Shown one piece after another: positions 1-7,070 of a stretch of DNA of 34,777 bases. Source of the stretch: Candidatus Heimdallarchaeota archaeon (GTDB lineage: Archaea > Asgardarchaeota > Heimdallarchaeia > Heimdallarchaeales > Heimdallarchaeaceae); NCBI GenBank assembly GCA_021399345.1, contig JAAFKI010000091.1:1-34777 (forward strand). The letters are read 5' to 3'. The notes below the pieces were generated by a model, which had not been told where the DNA came from, searched no databases, and saw nothing but the letters and a program-made list of their open reading frames with translations. Every line of letters begins with the position of its first letter. Positions within the stretch are counted from its first letter, which is position 1. A program made the translations under genes and the position numbers.

Positions 1-2
1 GT

Positions 3-365
3 TTACTTGAAGAAATAAGTACAAGACTGAAGAATATAGAGGGTAAACTAAACATAGAAGAAACAGCAGTAAAAACTGGTGTATCTGCATTAGACATACT
101 TTCAAAATCTGCTTATGATCCTGAAATAAGAATAAATAAGTCTCATATTAAAACCTATTTTACAGTTCAAAAACTAGGAAAAGCTACTTGTAAAGAAGTA
201 GCAGCTGTTACAGGAAGAGCTTTCAATCTTGAATCTAGATATTTAGTAGCTCTGCACAAAGAAGGGTTCCTAGATAGAGAGAGAAGTGCTATTGATAAAC
301 CAAGTAAAGATAATCCTGAAAGCCGTGGTACAGAAGTGAGATATTTCATTAAGGAGATAAAATAA
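3..365 (+). CDS. C-terminal part of a winged-helix protein (5' end outside window)
   Basis: The frame is open from the window edge and ends at a TAA directly abutting the next ATG. About 120 residues are visible. The segment KLGKATCKEVAAVTGRAF, followed by a helix (LESRYLVALHKEGFLDRER) and a final strand (RGTEVRYFIKEI), has the layout of a winged helix-turn-helix: recognition helix, then a wing strand. It is therefore probably a DNA-binding or protein-binding wHTH domain at the C-terminus of a longer protein. The zero-base gap to the ParA-like gene indicates one transcript with translational coupling. What lies N-terminal cannot be seen, so the target and role are unknown. Confidence 0.7.
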   Translation, partial: LLEEISTRLKNIEGKLNIEETAVKTGVSALDILSKSAYDPEIRINKSHIKTYFTVQKLGKATCKEVAAVTGRAFNLESRYLVALHKEGFLDRERSAIDKPSKDNPESRGTEVRYFIKEIK

Positions 366-1124
366 ATGAAAACAATAAGTGTACATAGTTACAAAGGTGG
401 TACAGGAAAAACCACTCTCTTGTTAAATATAGCCGGGTCTTTAGCTAAGGAAGGAAAAAAAGCTTTGGCATTAGATTATGATCTTAGAGCTCCATCATTT
501 CAATCATACTTTAAAGTAGAAAATCCTTTATTTTTATCTGATTATCTACTCGAAGGTGCTTCACTTTCTAAAATTATTTTTCCATGTACTGCAGATAATG
601 GAACAAAGCTTGATTTGATTTTCTCCTCAATGGAGTTTCTCAAACAGCACTCAAAGCAGAGAGATAAACTCTCTAGAGATGATTCTAAATATCTTTCAAA
701 ATTATATCAGTTGCAACATACAATCTCAGAAAAATATGATTATTTGCTGATCGATACAATTCCTGGATTTTTTTACAGGTCTATTGATTCAATGATGGTT
801 TCAGATGTAATAATTGTTATAGCAACTCCTAGCACATCAAATGTTCTTGGGCTGAAGGAGTTAACAGACAATATCTATGCTATGTTAAAAGAAGATACTA
901 GAATGATTTTACTAATAAACAAAATTGATGAAGAGGGAATTAAAGCTGATAAAGAAGATTTCGAGAAAAACTTATCAGAGCTTAAGAGAATAGGTGAAGA
1001 GAAATTCTCATCTGTGCTGGAAGTTCCATATTTCAACATCTTGAGTGAAAAGATATACGCATTTGAGGAAGAAGTACCAAAGGAATTTATGAAGTCAATA
1101 AAAGAGATAATGAAACTAGTATAG
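366..1124 (+). CDS. ParA/MinD-family P-loop ATPase
   Basis: This is a 252-residue SIMIBI-class ATPase. The deviant Walker A motif KGGTGKTT lies at residues 10-17, with the signature Lys10 of ParA/MinD proteins. A second motif (ALDYDLRAPS, 35-44) carries the switch I Asp, Walker B is LLIDT (128-131 core, Asp130) and a guanine-like NKID stretch follows at 185-188. Family members dimerise on ATP and position DNA, membrane proteins or surface machinery. The length is typical, with no extra DNA-binding domain. It starts right at the stop of the wHTH gene and is followed 7 bases later by a membrane-protein gene, so the three probably act together. I infer a positioning or partner-regulating role. 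The cargo is unknown, and a plasmid-type parB is not visible. Confidence 0.9.
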   Translation: MKTISVHSYKGGTGKTTLLLNIAGSLAKEGKKALALDYDLRAPSFQSYFKVENPLFLSDYLLEGASLSKIIFPCTADNGTKLDLIFSSMEFLKQHSKQRDKLSRDDSKYLSKLYQLQHTISEKYDYLLIDTIPGFFYRSIDSMMVSDVIIVIATPSTSNVLGLKELTDNIYAMLKEDTRMILLINKIDEEGIKADKEDFEKNLSELKRIGEEKFSSVLEVPYFNILSEKIYAFEEEVPKEFMKSIKEIMKLV

Positions 1125-1131
1125 GATTAAA

Positions 1132-2493
1132 ATGACTAATAGCAAAGAAGCAAAGACAGAAGGAGAAAAGGACAAAGTTCGTGATTATCTTATAGATTCT
1201 AAAAAGAACATAGAACGTTTAAAAAAAGGTAAAAAACCGAGAAGAAAACTTCGGTTCTTAATATCAGAACACAAATTCCTTTTCACAGTAATTTCTATTC
1301 TTGTAATAGTATCGCCTTTCATCCCTCTTATGCTCCCTGGTAGACCCCCTATCATTAAACCTCCTAACTTTGAATCAGTAGAAGTAACTGTAAATCTGAT
1401 TGAAGATAATTTTACTGATCAGAATGGATACCCTGTCCATGAAAAAACTGTATCTAACACATCTTCTGAATTAATCATTCTTTCCTCTTTAACAAATTCT
1501 TTGCTTCTTCAAGCAGGATATTTACCCAGTTCTGAAGAGGTACTTGATAAAATTTCTATAATTCTTGAAATACTTAGTAACGGATCATTTCGAAAAATAG
1601 AGAATCTTCAAGAAAATCTAACTCTAACATCGCAGATAATTGGCATCTATGCATTAATTCAGTCATATTATGCCCTTGAAGATACAAATAGAACCTTTAA
1701 TTTTAATGTCATCGAAGAAGTTTATTCAAATTTAATCTACCATTATTATTCTGTTCAACACCAAATGTTCATTCAACCTTATAGTAACAGCAGTTATCTA
1801 ATAGATCAAGCATTAGGATTATGGTTACTTACAACTTATCAACTTCTCTTTCAACAAGATTATTGTTATTATATGTGTGCTTCTGATTATGTACAGCCCA
1901 TTTTAAGTTCCATTAATACCCACCTGGTAAATGCATCAACAAATGAAATTTATTCTGAATATAATTTAACTTCAAGTGAGGCAAAACAAACTGCTAGCGC
2001 TTTGGATTTAATGTATCTAGCAGTTGGACTTTCAAGAGCTGAAAAACTTAGATATGATCACTACTACTTCTATTATAGCAGTTATTATATACATCAAAGG
2101 GTGATTTCAAATTTTATAGATGAAGAATGGCTAGTACATGAAACAGATAGAACTGATGATCTTCTTATTCTAAAGAATCAAGCATATTTCTCATTAATTT
2201 CGTATTTAATGAACCTAGAAAATGTTGGCTCAGAAGTGGTAAATGCAACTTCATTGAATTACCTCTTTGGAAATGGGTTTTATGAGAATTTGACAGACAA
2301 GGAAATAACAATAGAATCATGTCTATATGGTTTGATTATATTTTCGAGTCAAGAGTGGGCACCTATTGAAAATTTGCGTGAATATGTTGAAGAACCTATA
2401 CAATCTTCATTTGCTGGACTTATATGGAGCATACTGGCAACAATTTTCATGGTATATACAGTAAATCGTAGAACCAAAAGGAAAAAAATATAA
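1132..2493 (+). CDS. Two-TM membrane protein with large extracellular helical domain
   Basis: The protein is 453 residues long. A charged N-terminus (residues 1-45, rich in Lys/Arg) precedes a TM helix at about 49-68. An ectodomain of about 350 residues follows, then a second TM at about 427-444 and a basic tail (NRRTKRKKI). The ectodomain is predicted mostly helical (for example LTSQIIGIYALIQSYYALED) and carries many N-x-S/T sequons (NFT, NTS, NGS, NLT, NRT, NSS, NAS, NAT). This suggests an externally displayed, N-glycosylated domain, perhaps of alpha/alpha-toroid type. I do not recognise the family. It is the third gene of the wHTH-ParA unit, so the ATPase may act on it at the inner membrane face. 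Its stop codon touches the CCA end of the convergent tRNA gene. Confidence 0.8.
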   Translation: MTNSKEAKTEGEKDKVRDYLIDSKKNIERLKKGKKPRRKLRFLISEHKFLFTVISILVIVSPFIPLMLPGRPPIIKPPNFESVEVTVNLIEDNFTDQNGYPVHEKTVSNTSSELIILSSLTNSLLLQAGYLPSSEEVLDKISIILEILSNGSFRKIENLQENLTLTSQIIGIYALIQSYYALEDTNRTFNFNVIEEVYSNLIYHYYSVQHQMFIQPYSNSSYLIDQALGLWLLTTYQLLFQQDYCYYMCASDYVQPILSSINTHLVNASTNEIYSEYNLTSSEAKQTASALDLMYLAVGLSRAEKLRYDHYYFYYSSYYIHQRVISNFIDEEWLVHETDRTDDLLILKNQAYFSLISYLMNLENVGSEVVNATSLNYLFGNGFYENLTDKEITIESCLYGLIIFSSQEWAPIENLREYVEEPIQSSFAGLIWSILATIFMVYTVNRRTKRKKI

Positions 2494-2532
2494 TGGTGAC
2501 CAGGAGGGGATTTGAACCCCCGATCACGTCCA

Positions 2533-2562
2533 TGATAGCTTGAGGGAAACATCCTTTCAAGT
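2533..2562 (-). other. tRNA-Pro intron 2, anticodon loop (canonical 37/38)
   Basis: This is a 30-base intron. Its internal helix is CTTGA (2561-2557) with TCAAG (2543-2539). The bulge-helix-bulge spacing is exact: 3-base bulge GGA (2564-2562), 4-position helix TTGG/CTAT with pairs G-C, G-T, T-A and one T-T mismatch, then 3-base bulge CAT (2534-2532) next to the anticodon stem. The splicing endonuclease would cut after G37 and before T38, the usual archaeal site. Confidence 0.88.
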
Positions 2563-2580
2563 CCCCAAGGACGTATCATA

Positions 2581-2611
2581 TTTCTCTGAGTTCACTCGCA
2601 GTGTTACTCAT
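2581..2611 (-). other. tRNA-Pro intron 1, in the D loop (between positions 19 and 20)
   Basis: This is a 31-base intron with its own hairpin: TGAGT (2610-2606) pairs with ACTCA (2591-2587), and inside it CACT pairs with AGTG around a GCG loop. Flanking geometry is a relaxed bulge-helix-bulge. The 5' bulge GGA (2613-2611) is cut after GG, and the 3' bulge AAT (2582-2580) is cut before T. Between them is a short helix of GCTT (2617-2614) with GAGA (2586-2583), giving three pairs and one G-A mismatch. Splicing restores the canonical D loop AGCTTGGTA. A D-loop position is non-canonical for archaeal tRNA introns. Confidence 0.85.
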
Positions 2612-2665
2612 CCAAGCTTGACTACCTGGTCGTGTTTATCTGTTACATTTTGTTTCTAACGAATT

Positions 2666-2676
2666 GAATTTTAAGC
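2666..2676 (-). promoter_or_regulatory. TATA-like box upstream of tRNA-Pro
   Basis: On the minus strand GCTTAAAATTC is centred about 40 bases before the first tRNA base. This would place transcription start some 10-15 bases upstream of the mature 5' end, consistent with RNase P processing of a short leader. Called by position and sequence only. Confidence 0.4.
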
Positions 2677-2713
2677 TTTTCTATCTAAAAACAAAAACCT
2701 ATTTCGATTGTTC

Positions 2714-3241
2714 TTAATGTTTTACAGTTATCAAACAAGCCACAATTTTAAGGGCTTTTAAATCTTCATTATTCCAAATTTTTTCCTTTTTAATTGTCTC
2801 ATATCCAATAAAACCTATTGTATTTGTTTCTTTGATGATTGGAACAGCAAGTATGCTTTTTAATCCTTGAAAACTCATTAATTCAATCATTGATTGAACA
2901 TCATCTGTAAGGTCATTAATACTGTTAATTCTAGCAATTTCTTTGTTCTCATAGAGCACTTTTTTGAAATATGGGAACAGATCTATTGGTATATTTTGTT
3001 GTTCATCCTTCATAGAACGGATTTTTTTTCCGCACCATTCATGAGTATTATTTGCAATTACATAGTCATTTGCATCCTTTTCGAAGAAATAAATGTAGAC
3101 TCTGTCAGGAGCACTAAAATTTCCAAGATGATCAATCCAGAGAACTATTTTTTGATTCAAACTTAGTTTCATTAAGTTTACATCTTGAAGTTTATTGGAC
3201 AGATTGTCAAACTTCCTTGTATTTTTTGAGGACACATTCAT
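2714..3241 (-). CDS. Stand-alone GAF-domain protein
   Basis: The protein has 175 residues. After about 45 N-terminal residues comes one GAF domain. Landmarks are VYIYFFEKDANDYVIANNTHEWC, the linker with INDLTDDVQ, and the core SILAVPIIKETNTIGFIGYE followed by WNNEDLKALKIVA. This is the GAF subtype normally found inside PAS/GAF sensor histidine kinases of bacteria and archaea (motifs EWC, SIL-VP, GFIGYE). Here the chain stops right after the GAF helix, with no kinase or output domain. It could be a free ligand-binding or adaptor subunit, or a leftover of a larger sensor. A TATA-like box at 3270-3281 on the minus strand suggests it is still transcribed. The ligand cannot be predicted. Confidence 0.8.
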   Translation of the reverse strand: MNVSSKNTRKFDNLSNKLQDVNLMKLSLNQKIVLWIDHLGNFSAPDRVYIYFFEKDANDYVIANNTHEWCGKKIRSMKDEQQNIPIDLFPYFKKVLYENKEIARINSINDLTDDVQSMIELMSFQGLKSILAVPIIKETNTIGFIGYETIKKEKIWNNEDLKALKIVACLITVKH

Positions 3242-3244
3242 TAG

Positions 3245-3438
3245 TACTCAAAAATACAATGTGCTAATCAAATTTTTAAATCTTTAGTGCTGGAAATTCC
3301 ATATTTCAGCTATAATTGTGTTAAAAGATTTTTAAATTAGAAACTTCTTTAGAAAAAGGACAAAAACTGCTGGAAACAGCTGTTTCAGTACTAAAACAAT
3401 CAATTGAGGAGATTTTAGCTTATCCAAGTATAGAGTAA
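3245..3438 (+). pseudogene. Decayed C-terminal fragment of a ParA-like ATPase
   Basis: There are two overlapping open stretches in different frames. The first (from 3245, stopping at TAG near 3340) contains FKSLVLEIPYFS, which matches FSSVLEVPYFN of the intact ATPase at 366-1124. The DNA at 3287-3310 matches 1015-1038 at about 22 of 24 bases. The second, shifted stretch ends at the TAA at 3436-3438 and reads LEKGQKLLETAVSVLKQSIEEILAYP, which fits the usual ParA/MinD C-terminal helices. Neither has a usable start codon. I read this as the frameshifted end of a lost paralogue. It now carries the promoter of the GAF gene. Confidence 0.5.
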
Positions 3439-3498
3439 TAAAATTAACTCGGCAGAGAAAATATTATAAACACCTAAACTATGAGGTGATTGTTAATC

Positions 3499-5193
3499 AT
3501 GTCAAATTCAGATTCAGCTAAAGATAACCTTATTTTACAAAGGCAAAGATATGTAGCTTTGGGAACCTCTTTAAATAAATCTTCAAGCATGAAAAGTGTG
3601 TTTAAGGTTTTTTTTGCAACAACACTTATTTTCGGTCTTCCTACAATAATACTTCTCTCTAATCCTTTGAAAGACAACGTTACTGTTGTATATCAAATGG
3701 TAATTTTTGGCTTTAGAATTCTTATTATCGCAATGTGCCTTCTGCTTTTTTCACGCATTACATCTGAAATTTACACTGCAAAAAATGATTCTGATAAGAA
3801 GCTAGCAGAATTAGGTTATAAAGATGCAAAGACAAATACTAAGGAAGAAAGAGTTTTATTAACCAGAACTACAGTTTATTCTATTCTAAAACTACTTATA
3901 TTTATTGCAACATTTTTCGGTCTATTTTTGTTTAGTTCAAAAGATAATTATGGGTACATAATTGGACAACAAGTAATCTATGTACTTGTTCTGTTTTTGC
4001 TATTATTGAGTGCATCCTTCTGGACAACAAGAAAGCCTGATTATTCTCCCAGGCTTGGAGGAAGATTGTTAATATTGGTATTTGTACCAGCACTATTCTT
4101 CTGGGGCCTGGAAGTTATTCTAGGATTCTTCAGTGTTATCAGTGATTCAAGATTTCACTATAATACTCTACAAGTTTCTTATGGGTTGATTTATCCCTTT
4201 GCTTTCATCTTTTTATTGGTAGCTGTAATCTACACATCAAGGAAGACAATAAGAGAAAAAAGAGCTATTCAAGAAGCTAGAGTTGCAGATTTTGACAGAA
4301 GATCTGGATTCATCGGGGAAAAGAACGCTATTAGTCAAATGATATATCATATTCAATTGTTTTTTAATAAAATGGGAAGATCTATTACAGGAAAAGAAAG
4401 AAGAGAGAAAAATATCGATAAAAAACCCAACAAACTTATCGTTAACAGTATTTGGATATCAATTTTTATCACTTTCTTTGCATTTGCATTTATACTTCCA
4501 TGGAACATGTTTCCACATGATGGGATACTATTAGCAGGTGCAGCAATAATATCTTATCAGTATTCAATGATTAAATATGAGAGAGATGAAATAAGTGTTA
4601 TAGCAGTACCTGATAAGGATGAATCAATTGAACCACCTGCAATAAGAACTAAAGAGTTGCTAGAATCAACTGTAAGATTTATTATGTTACCCACTCTGAT
4701 TTTTATTATTGTTCAATTTATCTTAAATGGGGTTATAACAGATGGAGTATTTACTACTGCAAATATCCAGCTTATCTTAAGCTTTACTTGGGTCATAGCA
4801 TTGATTGTAATACCGTTGTCTATTCACATTGTTTACAAACTAGTTCAGAATCTCAAAGAAGAAAGAACAATGGACAATGTTAGGATGTACTTCAATGGGT
4901 TATTCTTTGTTTTACTATTTGAGGTAGTACTTTATATTATGACTGTGGTAGCACTTTTTGGAGCCTTTTATGGATTTGGATTTGAATTGATTCATCTTGT
5001 AACATTAGGATTACAAGCTACATTTGTAGTAGTGCTTGTTATATTACCAATAGTATTTCAAGTTATAGCAGTTAAAGTTAAAGAGAAAGGATTTAAAATA
5101 CTAAAAATATCAGCCTATATTCTAGTAGGTCTTATTAGCGTAGGAATCTTCACTGCGTTTATTTTTCATATCCTGGCTCTATTCTTCGGATAG
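3499..5193 (+). CDS. Polytopic membrane protein (about 12-14 TM helices), unknown family
   Basis: I chose the ATG at 3499 (564 residues) because GAGGTGA lies 9 bases upstream; an in-frame TTG at 3490 is the alternative. Hydrophobic segments include VFFATTLIFGLPTIILL, FGFRILIIAMCLLLF, LLIFIATFFGLFLF, VIYVLVLFLLLLSASF, LILVFVPALFFWGLEVILGF and YPFAFIFLLVAVIY. A charged cytoplasmic loop follows (about residues 245-320, rich in Lys/Arg). The second half has IWISIFITFFAFAFILPW, FIMLPTLIFIIVQFIL, WVIALIVIPLSIHIVY and three closing helices. The six-plus-six-or-more arrangement around a loop suggests an internal duplication. No transporter or enzyme motif is recognisable. It is followed by a T-rich terminator and stands alone. 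Confidence 0.8.
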   Translation: MSNSDSAKDNLILQRQRYVALGTSLNKSSSMKSVFKVFFATTLIFGLPTIILLSNPLKDNVTVVYQMVIFGFRILIIAMCLLLFSRITSEIYTAKNDSDKKLAELGYKDAKTNTKEERVLLTRTTVYSILKLLIFIATFFGLFLFSSKDNYGYIIGQQVIYVLVLFLLLLSASFWTTRKPDYSPRLGGRLLILVFVPALFFWGLEVILGFFSVISDSRFHYNTLQVSYGLIYPFAFIFLLVAVIYTSRKTIREKRAIQEARVADFDRRSGFIGEKNAISQMIYHIQLFFNKMGRSITGKERREKNIDKKPNKLIVNSIWISIFITFFAFAFILPWNMFPHDGILLAGAAIISYQYSMIKYERDEISVIAVPDKDESIEPPAIRTKELLESTVRFIMLPTLIFIIVQFILNGVITDGVFTTANIQLILSFTWVIALIVIPLSIHIVYKLVQNLKEERTMDNVRMYFNGLFFVLLFEVVLYIMTVVALFGAFYGFGFELIHLVTLGLQATFVVVLVILPIVFQVIAVKVKEKGFKILKISAYILVGLISVGIFTAFIFHILALFFG

Positions 5194-5197
5194 ATTC

Positions 5198-5220
5198 TCT
5201 TCTATCTTTTTTCTTCTTTA
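5198..5220 (+). terminator. T-rich terminator after the polytopic membrane protein
   Basis: A pyrimidine tract with TCTATCTTTTTTC begins 4 bases after the TAG, in the 27-base gap between convergent genes. Archaeal termination uses such T-runs. The same TCTATCTTTTTT string follows the gene ending at 14108. Confidence 0.5.
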
Positions 5221-6189
5221 TTAAATTTTCAGAAAAACGCTTTGTCTTTTTTCAGGATCTTCCATAGATGAATCTGCATAATAATGGTATAAGCCATCCT
5301 TATTGGTAAATGCTGCACATTGACCAGATTTATCCATAGATATAATGTGTAAGACTCCTTCTTCTTTGAGCTGTTTGAGTTCCGAAATTCCCATCTCTGT
5401 AGCCTTATCAATAGCTATATTTCGATGAACCCTATCAACAACCAAACGAGTAGTTGACAATCGAATTGCTAATTCACCTGTTCCAGTACATGCAGAACCT
5501 GCTTTGTCAGAACAATAAATTCCTGCACCAAAAATAGGTGAATCTCCAACTCTGCCTGGAAATTTCATTGCTAACCCTGAAGTTGAAACACCCACTGCAA
5601 GATTACCTTCATTATCTAAAGCAATTACATTTGTTGTTCCATGCTTGTCAAAACTTAATTTTCTGTACCATTCCTTGATTGAGTAATTTTCCATAACTTC
5701 CTTGAGATGAACATCAAATCTCATAAAAAGCTCTCTGACCAATTCTTGGGCTTCAAGTGGCATTTCAAGACTTTTTCCATCCATTATGTTGTGATAGTTT
5801 TGAATACCTAGTTCATCAATGATTTCTTCTTCCTGATACCCCAATGCTTTTGCGAACCTTTCTGCGCCTTCCCCAACTAGCATCACATGAGGGCTGATCT
5901 CCATGACCTTTCTAGCGATTGAGATTGGATGACGAAAATTCTTCACAGCTGCAACAGCACCAGCGTTTCGTGTCTTACCTTCCATAATAGACGCATCGAG
6001 CTCAACAATTCCAAGAAGATTGGGAAAACCATTGAACCCAACAGTAATATCGTAAGGATTGTTTTCGATTAATTTGATGCTTTCTTCAACAGCATCTAAA
6101 GCGTTACCACCTTCTCTAAGAATTTTCAAACCAGTAGGTAAACCTATGTTAGAATTACGAGTACCGCAAATGGCATAATCAAGAGTCAT
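5221..6189 (-). CDS. Isoaspartyl peptidase / glycosylasparaginase-type Ntn hydrolase
   Basis: This 322-residue protein belongs to the asparaginase_2 (T2) family. These precursors cleave themselves before a Thr that becomes the N-terminal nucleophile. The cut is predicted in HGTTN, exposing Thr185. Downstream are the substrate-binding GRVGDSP loop (Arg for the substrate carboxylate), IFGAGIYCSD, and CTGTGE. The N-terminal half shows the usual GGNALDAVEESI helix and DASIMEGKTRNAGAVA. HGT before the nucleophile is closer to the N4-(beta-N-acetylglucosaminyl)-L-asparaginase branch than to plant-type asparaginase (GTVG). Substrates could be GlcNAc-Asn from glycopeptides, isoaspartyl dipeptides or asparagine. 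No signal peptide is visible, so it is cytoplasmic. A TATA-like box at 6211-6220 gives a leaderless start. Confidence 0.92.
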   Translation of the reverse strand: MTLDYAICGTRNSNIGLPTGLKILREGGNALDAVEESIKLIENNPYDITVGFNGFPNLLGIVELDASIMEGKTRNAGAVAAVKNFRHPISIARKVMEISPHVMLVGEGAERFAKALGYQEEEIIDELGIQNYHNIMDGKSLEMPLEAQELVRELFMRFDVHLKEVMENYSIKEWYRKLSFDKHGTTNVIALDNEGNLAVGVSTSGLAMKFPGRVGDSPIFGAGIYCSDKAGSACTGTGELAIRLSTTRLVVDRVHRNIAIDKATEMGISELKQLKEEGVLHIISMDKSGQCAAFTNKDGLYHYYADSSMEDPEKRQSVFLKI

Positions 6190-6210
6190 TGTGATATGAA
6201 AATTGGAGAG

Positions 6211-6220
6211 TTTAAAAAAT
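6211..6220 (-). promoter_or_regulatory. TATA box for the asparaginase-family gene
   Basis: ATTTTTTAAA on the minus strand is centred 26 bases before the ATG at 6189, the spacing for a leaderless archaeal transcript. Confidence 0.5.
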
Positions 6221-6260
6221 ATACTCTTTACTGTTGATGAAAAATTAAGATAGAAATAGT

Positions 6261-6270
6261 TTTAAAAATA
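6261..6270 (+). promoter_or_regulatory. TATA box for the ABC transporter operon
   Basis: TTTAAAAATA is centred about 25 bases before the ATG at 6291. Transcription would start at that ATG, which argues against the in-frame GTG at 6273. Confidence 0.55.
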
Positions 6271-6290
6271 CGGTGGGTTTATTCATTCTA

Positions 6291-7070
6291 ATGTCAGATT
6301 TAATGGTTGAAACGGAACAACTATCTAAACAATTCAAATTGCTACTAGCGGTAGATGGAGTGAATCTAAAGATACCAAAAGGGAAAATATATGCGCTTCT
6401 CGGGCCAAACGGGGCCGGTAAGACCACTTCAATTAGAATGTTGCTGGGGTTACTAAAACCAACTTTCGGAAGAGTTATTGTTAACGATATCGATGTAACA
6501 TTGAACCCTAAAGCTATTAGAGGAAAAGTTGGTTTGTTACCACAAGTTTCTGCAGCATATTATGATCTGACTCCTATGCAAAATATCAAATTTATTCTGG
6601 AATTGAATGAAGTTTCTTATGAGGAAGTTAATCAAACTTTAGCTAATTATTTTAAAACCTTGGAAATAACTCATGAGATGTTGAACAAACCATTTTCGAA
6701 ACTTTCTGGGGGAGAACAAAGATCAATAAGTTTTATTATGGCTGTAATAACAAACAAAGAATTTCTTGTGCTAGACGAGCCCACATCGGGTTTGGATATA
6801 GCTAGGGCTAAATATATTAGATCAATCATTAAGAACTTGGTTGAAGAAGAAGGAAGAACCATTTTGCTTTCTTCTCACATTGTTTCAGATTTAGAGGAAT
6901 TAGCTGACTATTGTGGGATTCTTAAGCAAGGAAAATTGGTTTTTCAAGGAAAAAAAGAGGAAATAATCAATACTTATGCTCCCGATACACAAGAATTTGA
7001 AGATGCAATTATTGCAGCTTTTGAAACACCGATAAGGAGTTCAATTCCTAGAAAGGAGGGTTCACTTTGA
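6291..7070 (+). CDS. ABC transporter ATP-binding subunit (ABC-2 type)
   Basis: The protein has 259 residues from ATG 6291; GTG 6273 is also in frame, but the TATA box favours the ATG. The ATP site is complete: Walker A GPNGAGKTT, Q-loop LLPQ, signature LSGGEQ, Walker B FLVLDEP followed by TSGLD, and the switch His in SSHIVSDLEE. The N-terminal VETEQLSKQFKLLLAVDGVNL and the short C-terminal tail match ATPases of NatA/CcmA-like drug, sodium or polysaccharide exporters. It hydrolyses ATP to drive the membrane subunit encoded immediately downstream, whose start overlaps its stop (TTGA). The substrate is not predictable from sequence. Confidence 0.95.
   Translation: MSDLMVETEQLSKQFKLLLAVDGVNLKIPKGKIYALLGPNGAGKTTSIRMLLGLLKPTFGRVIVNDIDVTLNPKAIRGKVGLLPQVSAAYYDLTPMQNIKFILELNEVSYEEVNQTLANYFKTLEITHEMLNKPFSKLSGGEQRSISFIMAVITNKEFLVLDEPTSGLDIARAKYIRSIIKNLVEEEGRTILLSSHIVSDLEELADYCGILKQGKLVFQGKKEEIINTYAPDTQEFEDAIIAAFETPIRSSIPRKEGSL

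Larger units (their letters stand above)
2494..2631 (-). tRNA. tRNA-Pro: tRNA-Pro (anticodon GGG) with two introns and encoded CCA
   Basis: Read on the minus strand, the acceptor stem GACCAGG (2631-2625) pairs with CCTGGTC (2504-2498), followed by discriminator A and CCA (2496-2494). Removing 2611-2581 and 2562-2533 gives a standard cloverleaf. The D stem is GTCA/TGAT with loop AGCTTGGTA, and the anticodon stem is CGTCC/GGACG with loop TTGGGGT (anticodon GGG at 2566-2564). The variable loop is TGATC, and the T stem GGGGG/CCCCT encloses loop TTCAAAT. The mature length is 77 with CCA. Without removing both introns the D and anticodon arms cannot form. G1-C72, A73 and G37 fit archaeal proline tRNA. 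The anticodon reads CCC and CCU codons. Confidence 0.93.

Noticed and set aside
366..1124. Plasmid or chromosomal partition locus (parAB)
   Set aside because: No ParB-like gene or parS-like iterons are visible nearby, and the downstream partner is a membrane protein.
2349..2579. 76-residue minus-strand frame across the end of the two-TM gene and the tRNA
   Set aside because: It reads through the tRNA exons and introns and the antisense of a clear coding region.
3289..3389. Two similar inverted repeats (GCTGGAAA ... TTTCAG), including the palindrome GAAACAGCTGTTTC at 3373-3386, as a possible operator pair
   Set aside because: Both lie inside the decayed ParA-like frame, where LLE/VLE codons explain the shared GCTGGAAA. 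The palindromy may be chance, and only the second copy is a perfect palindrome.
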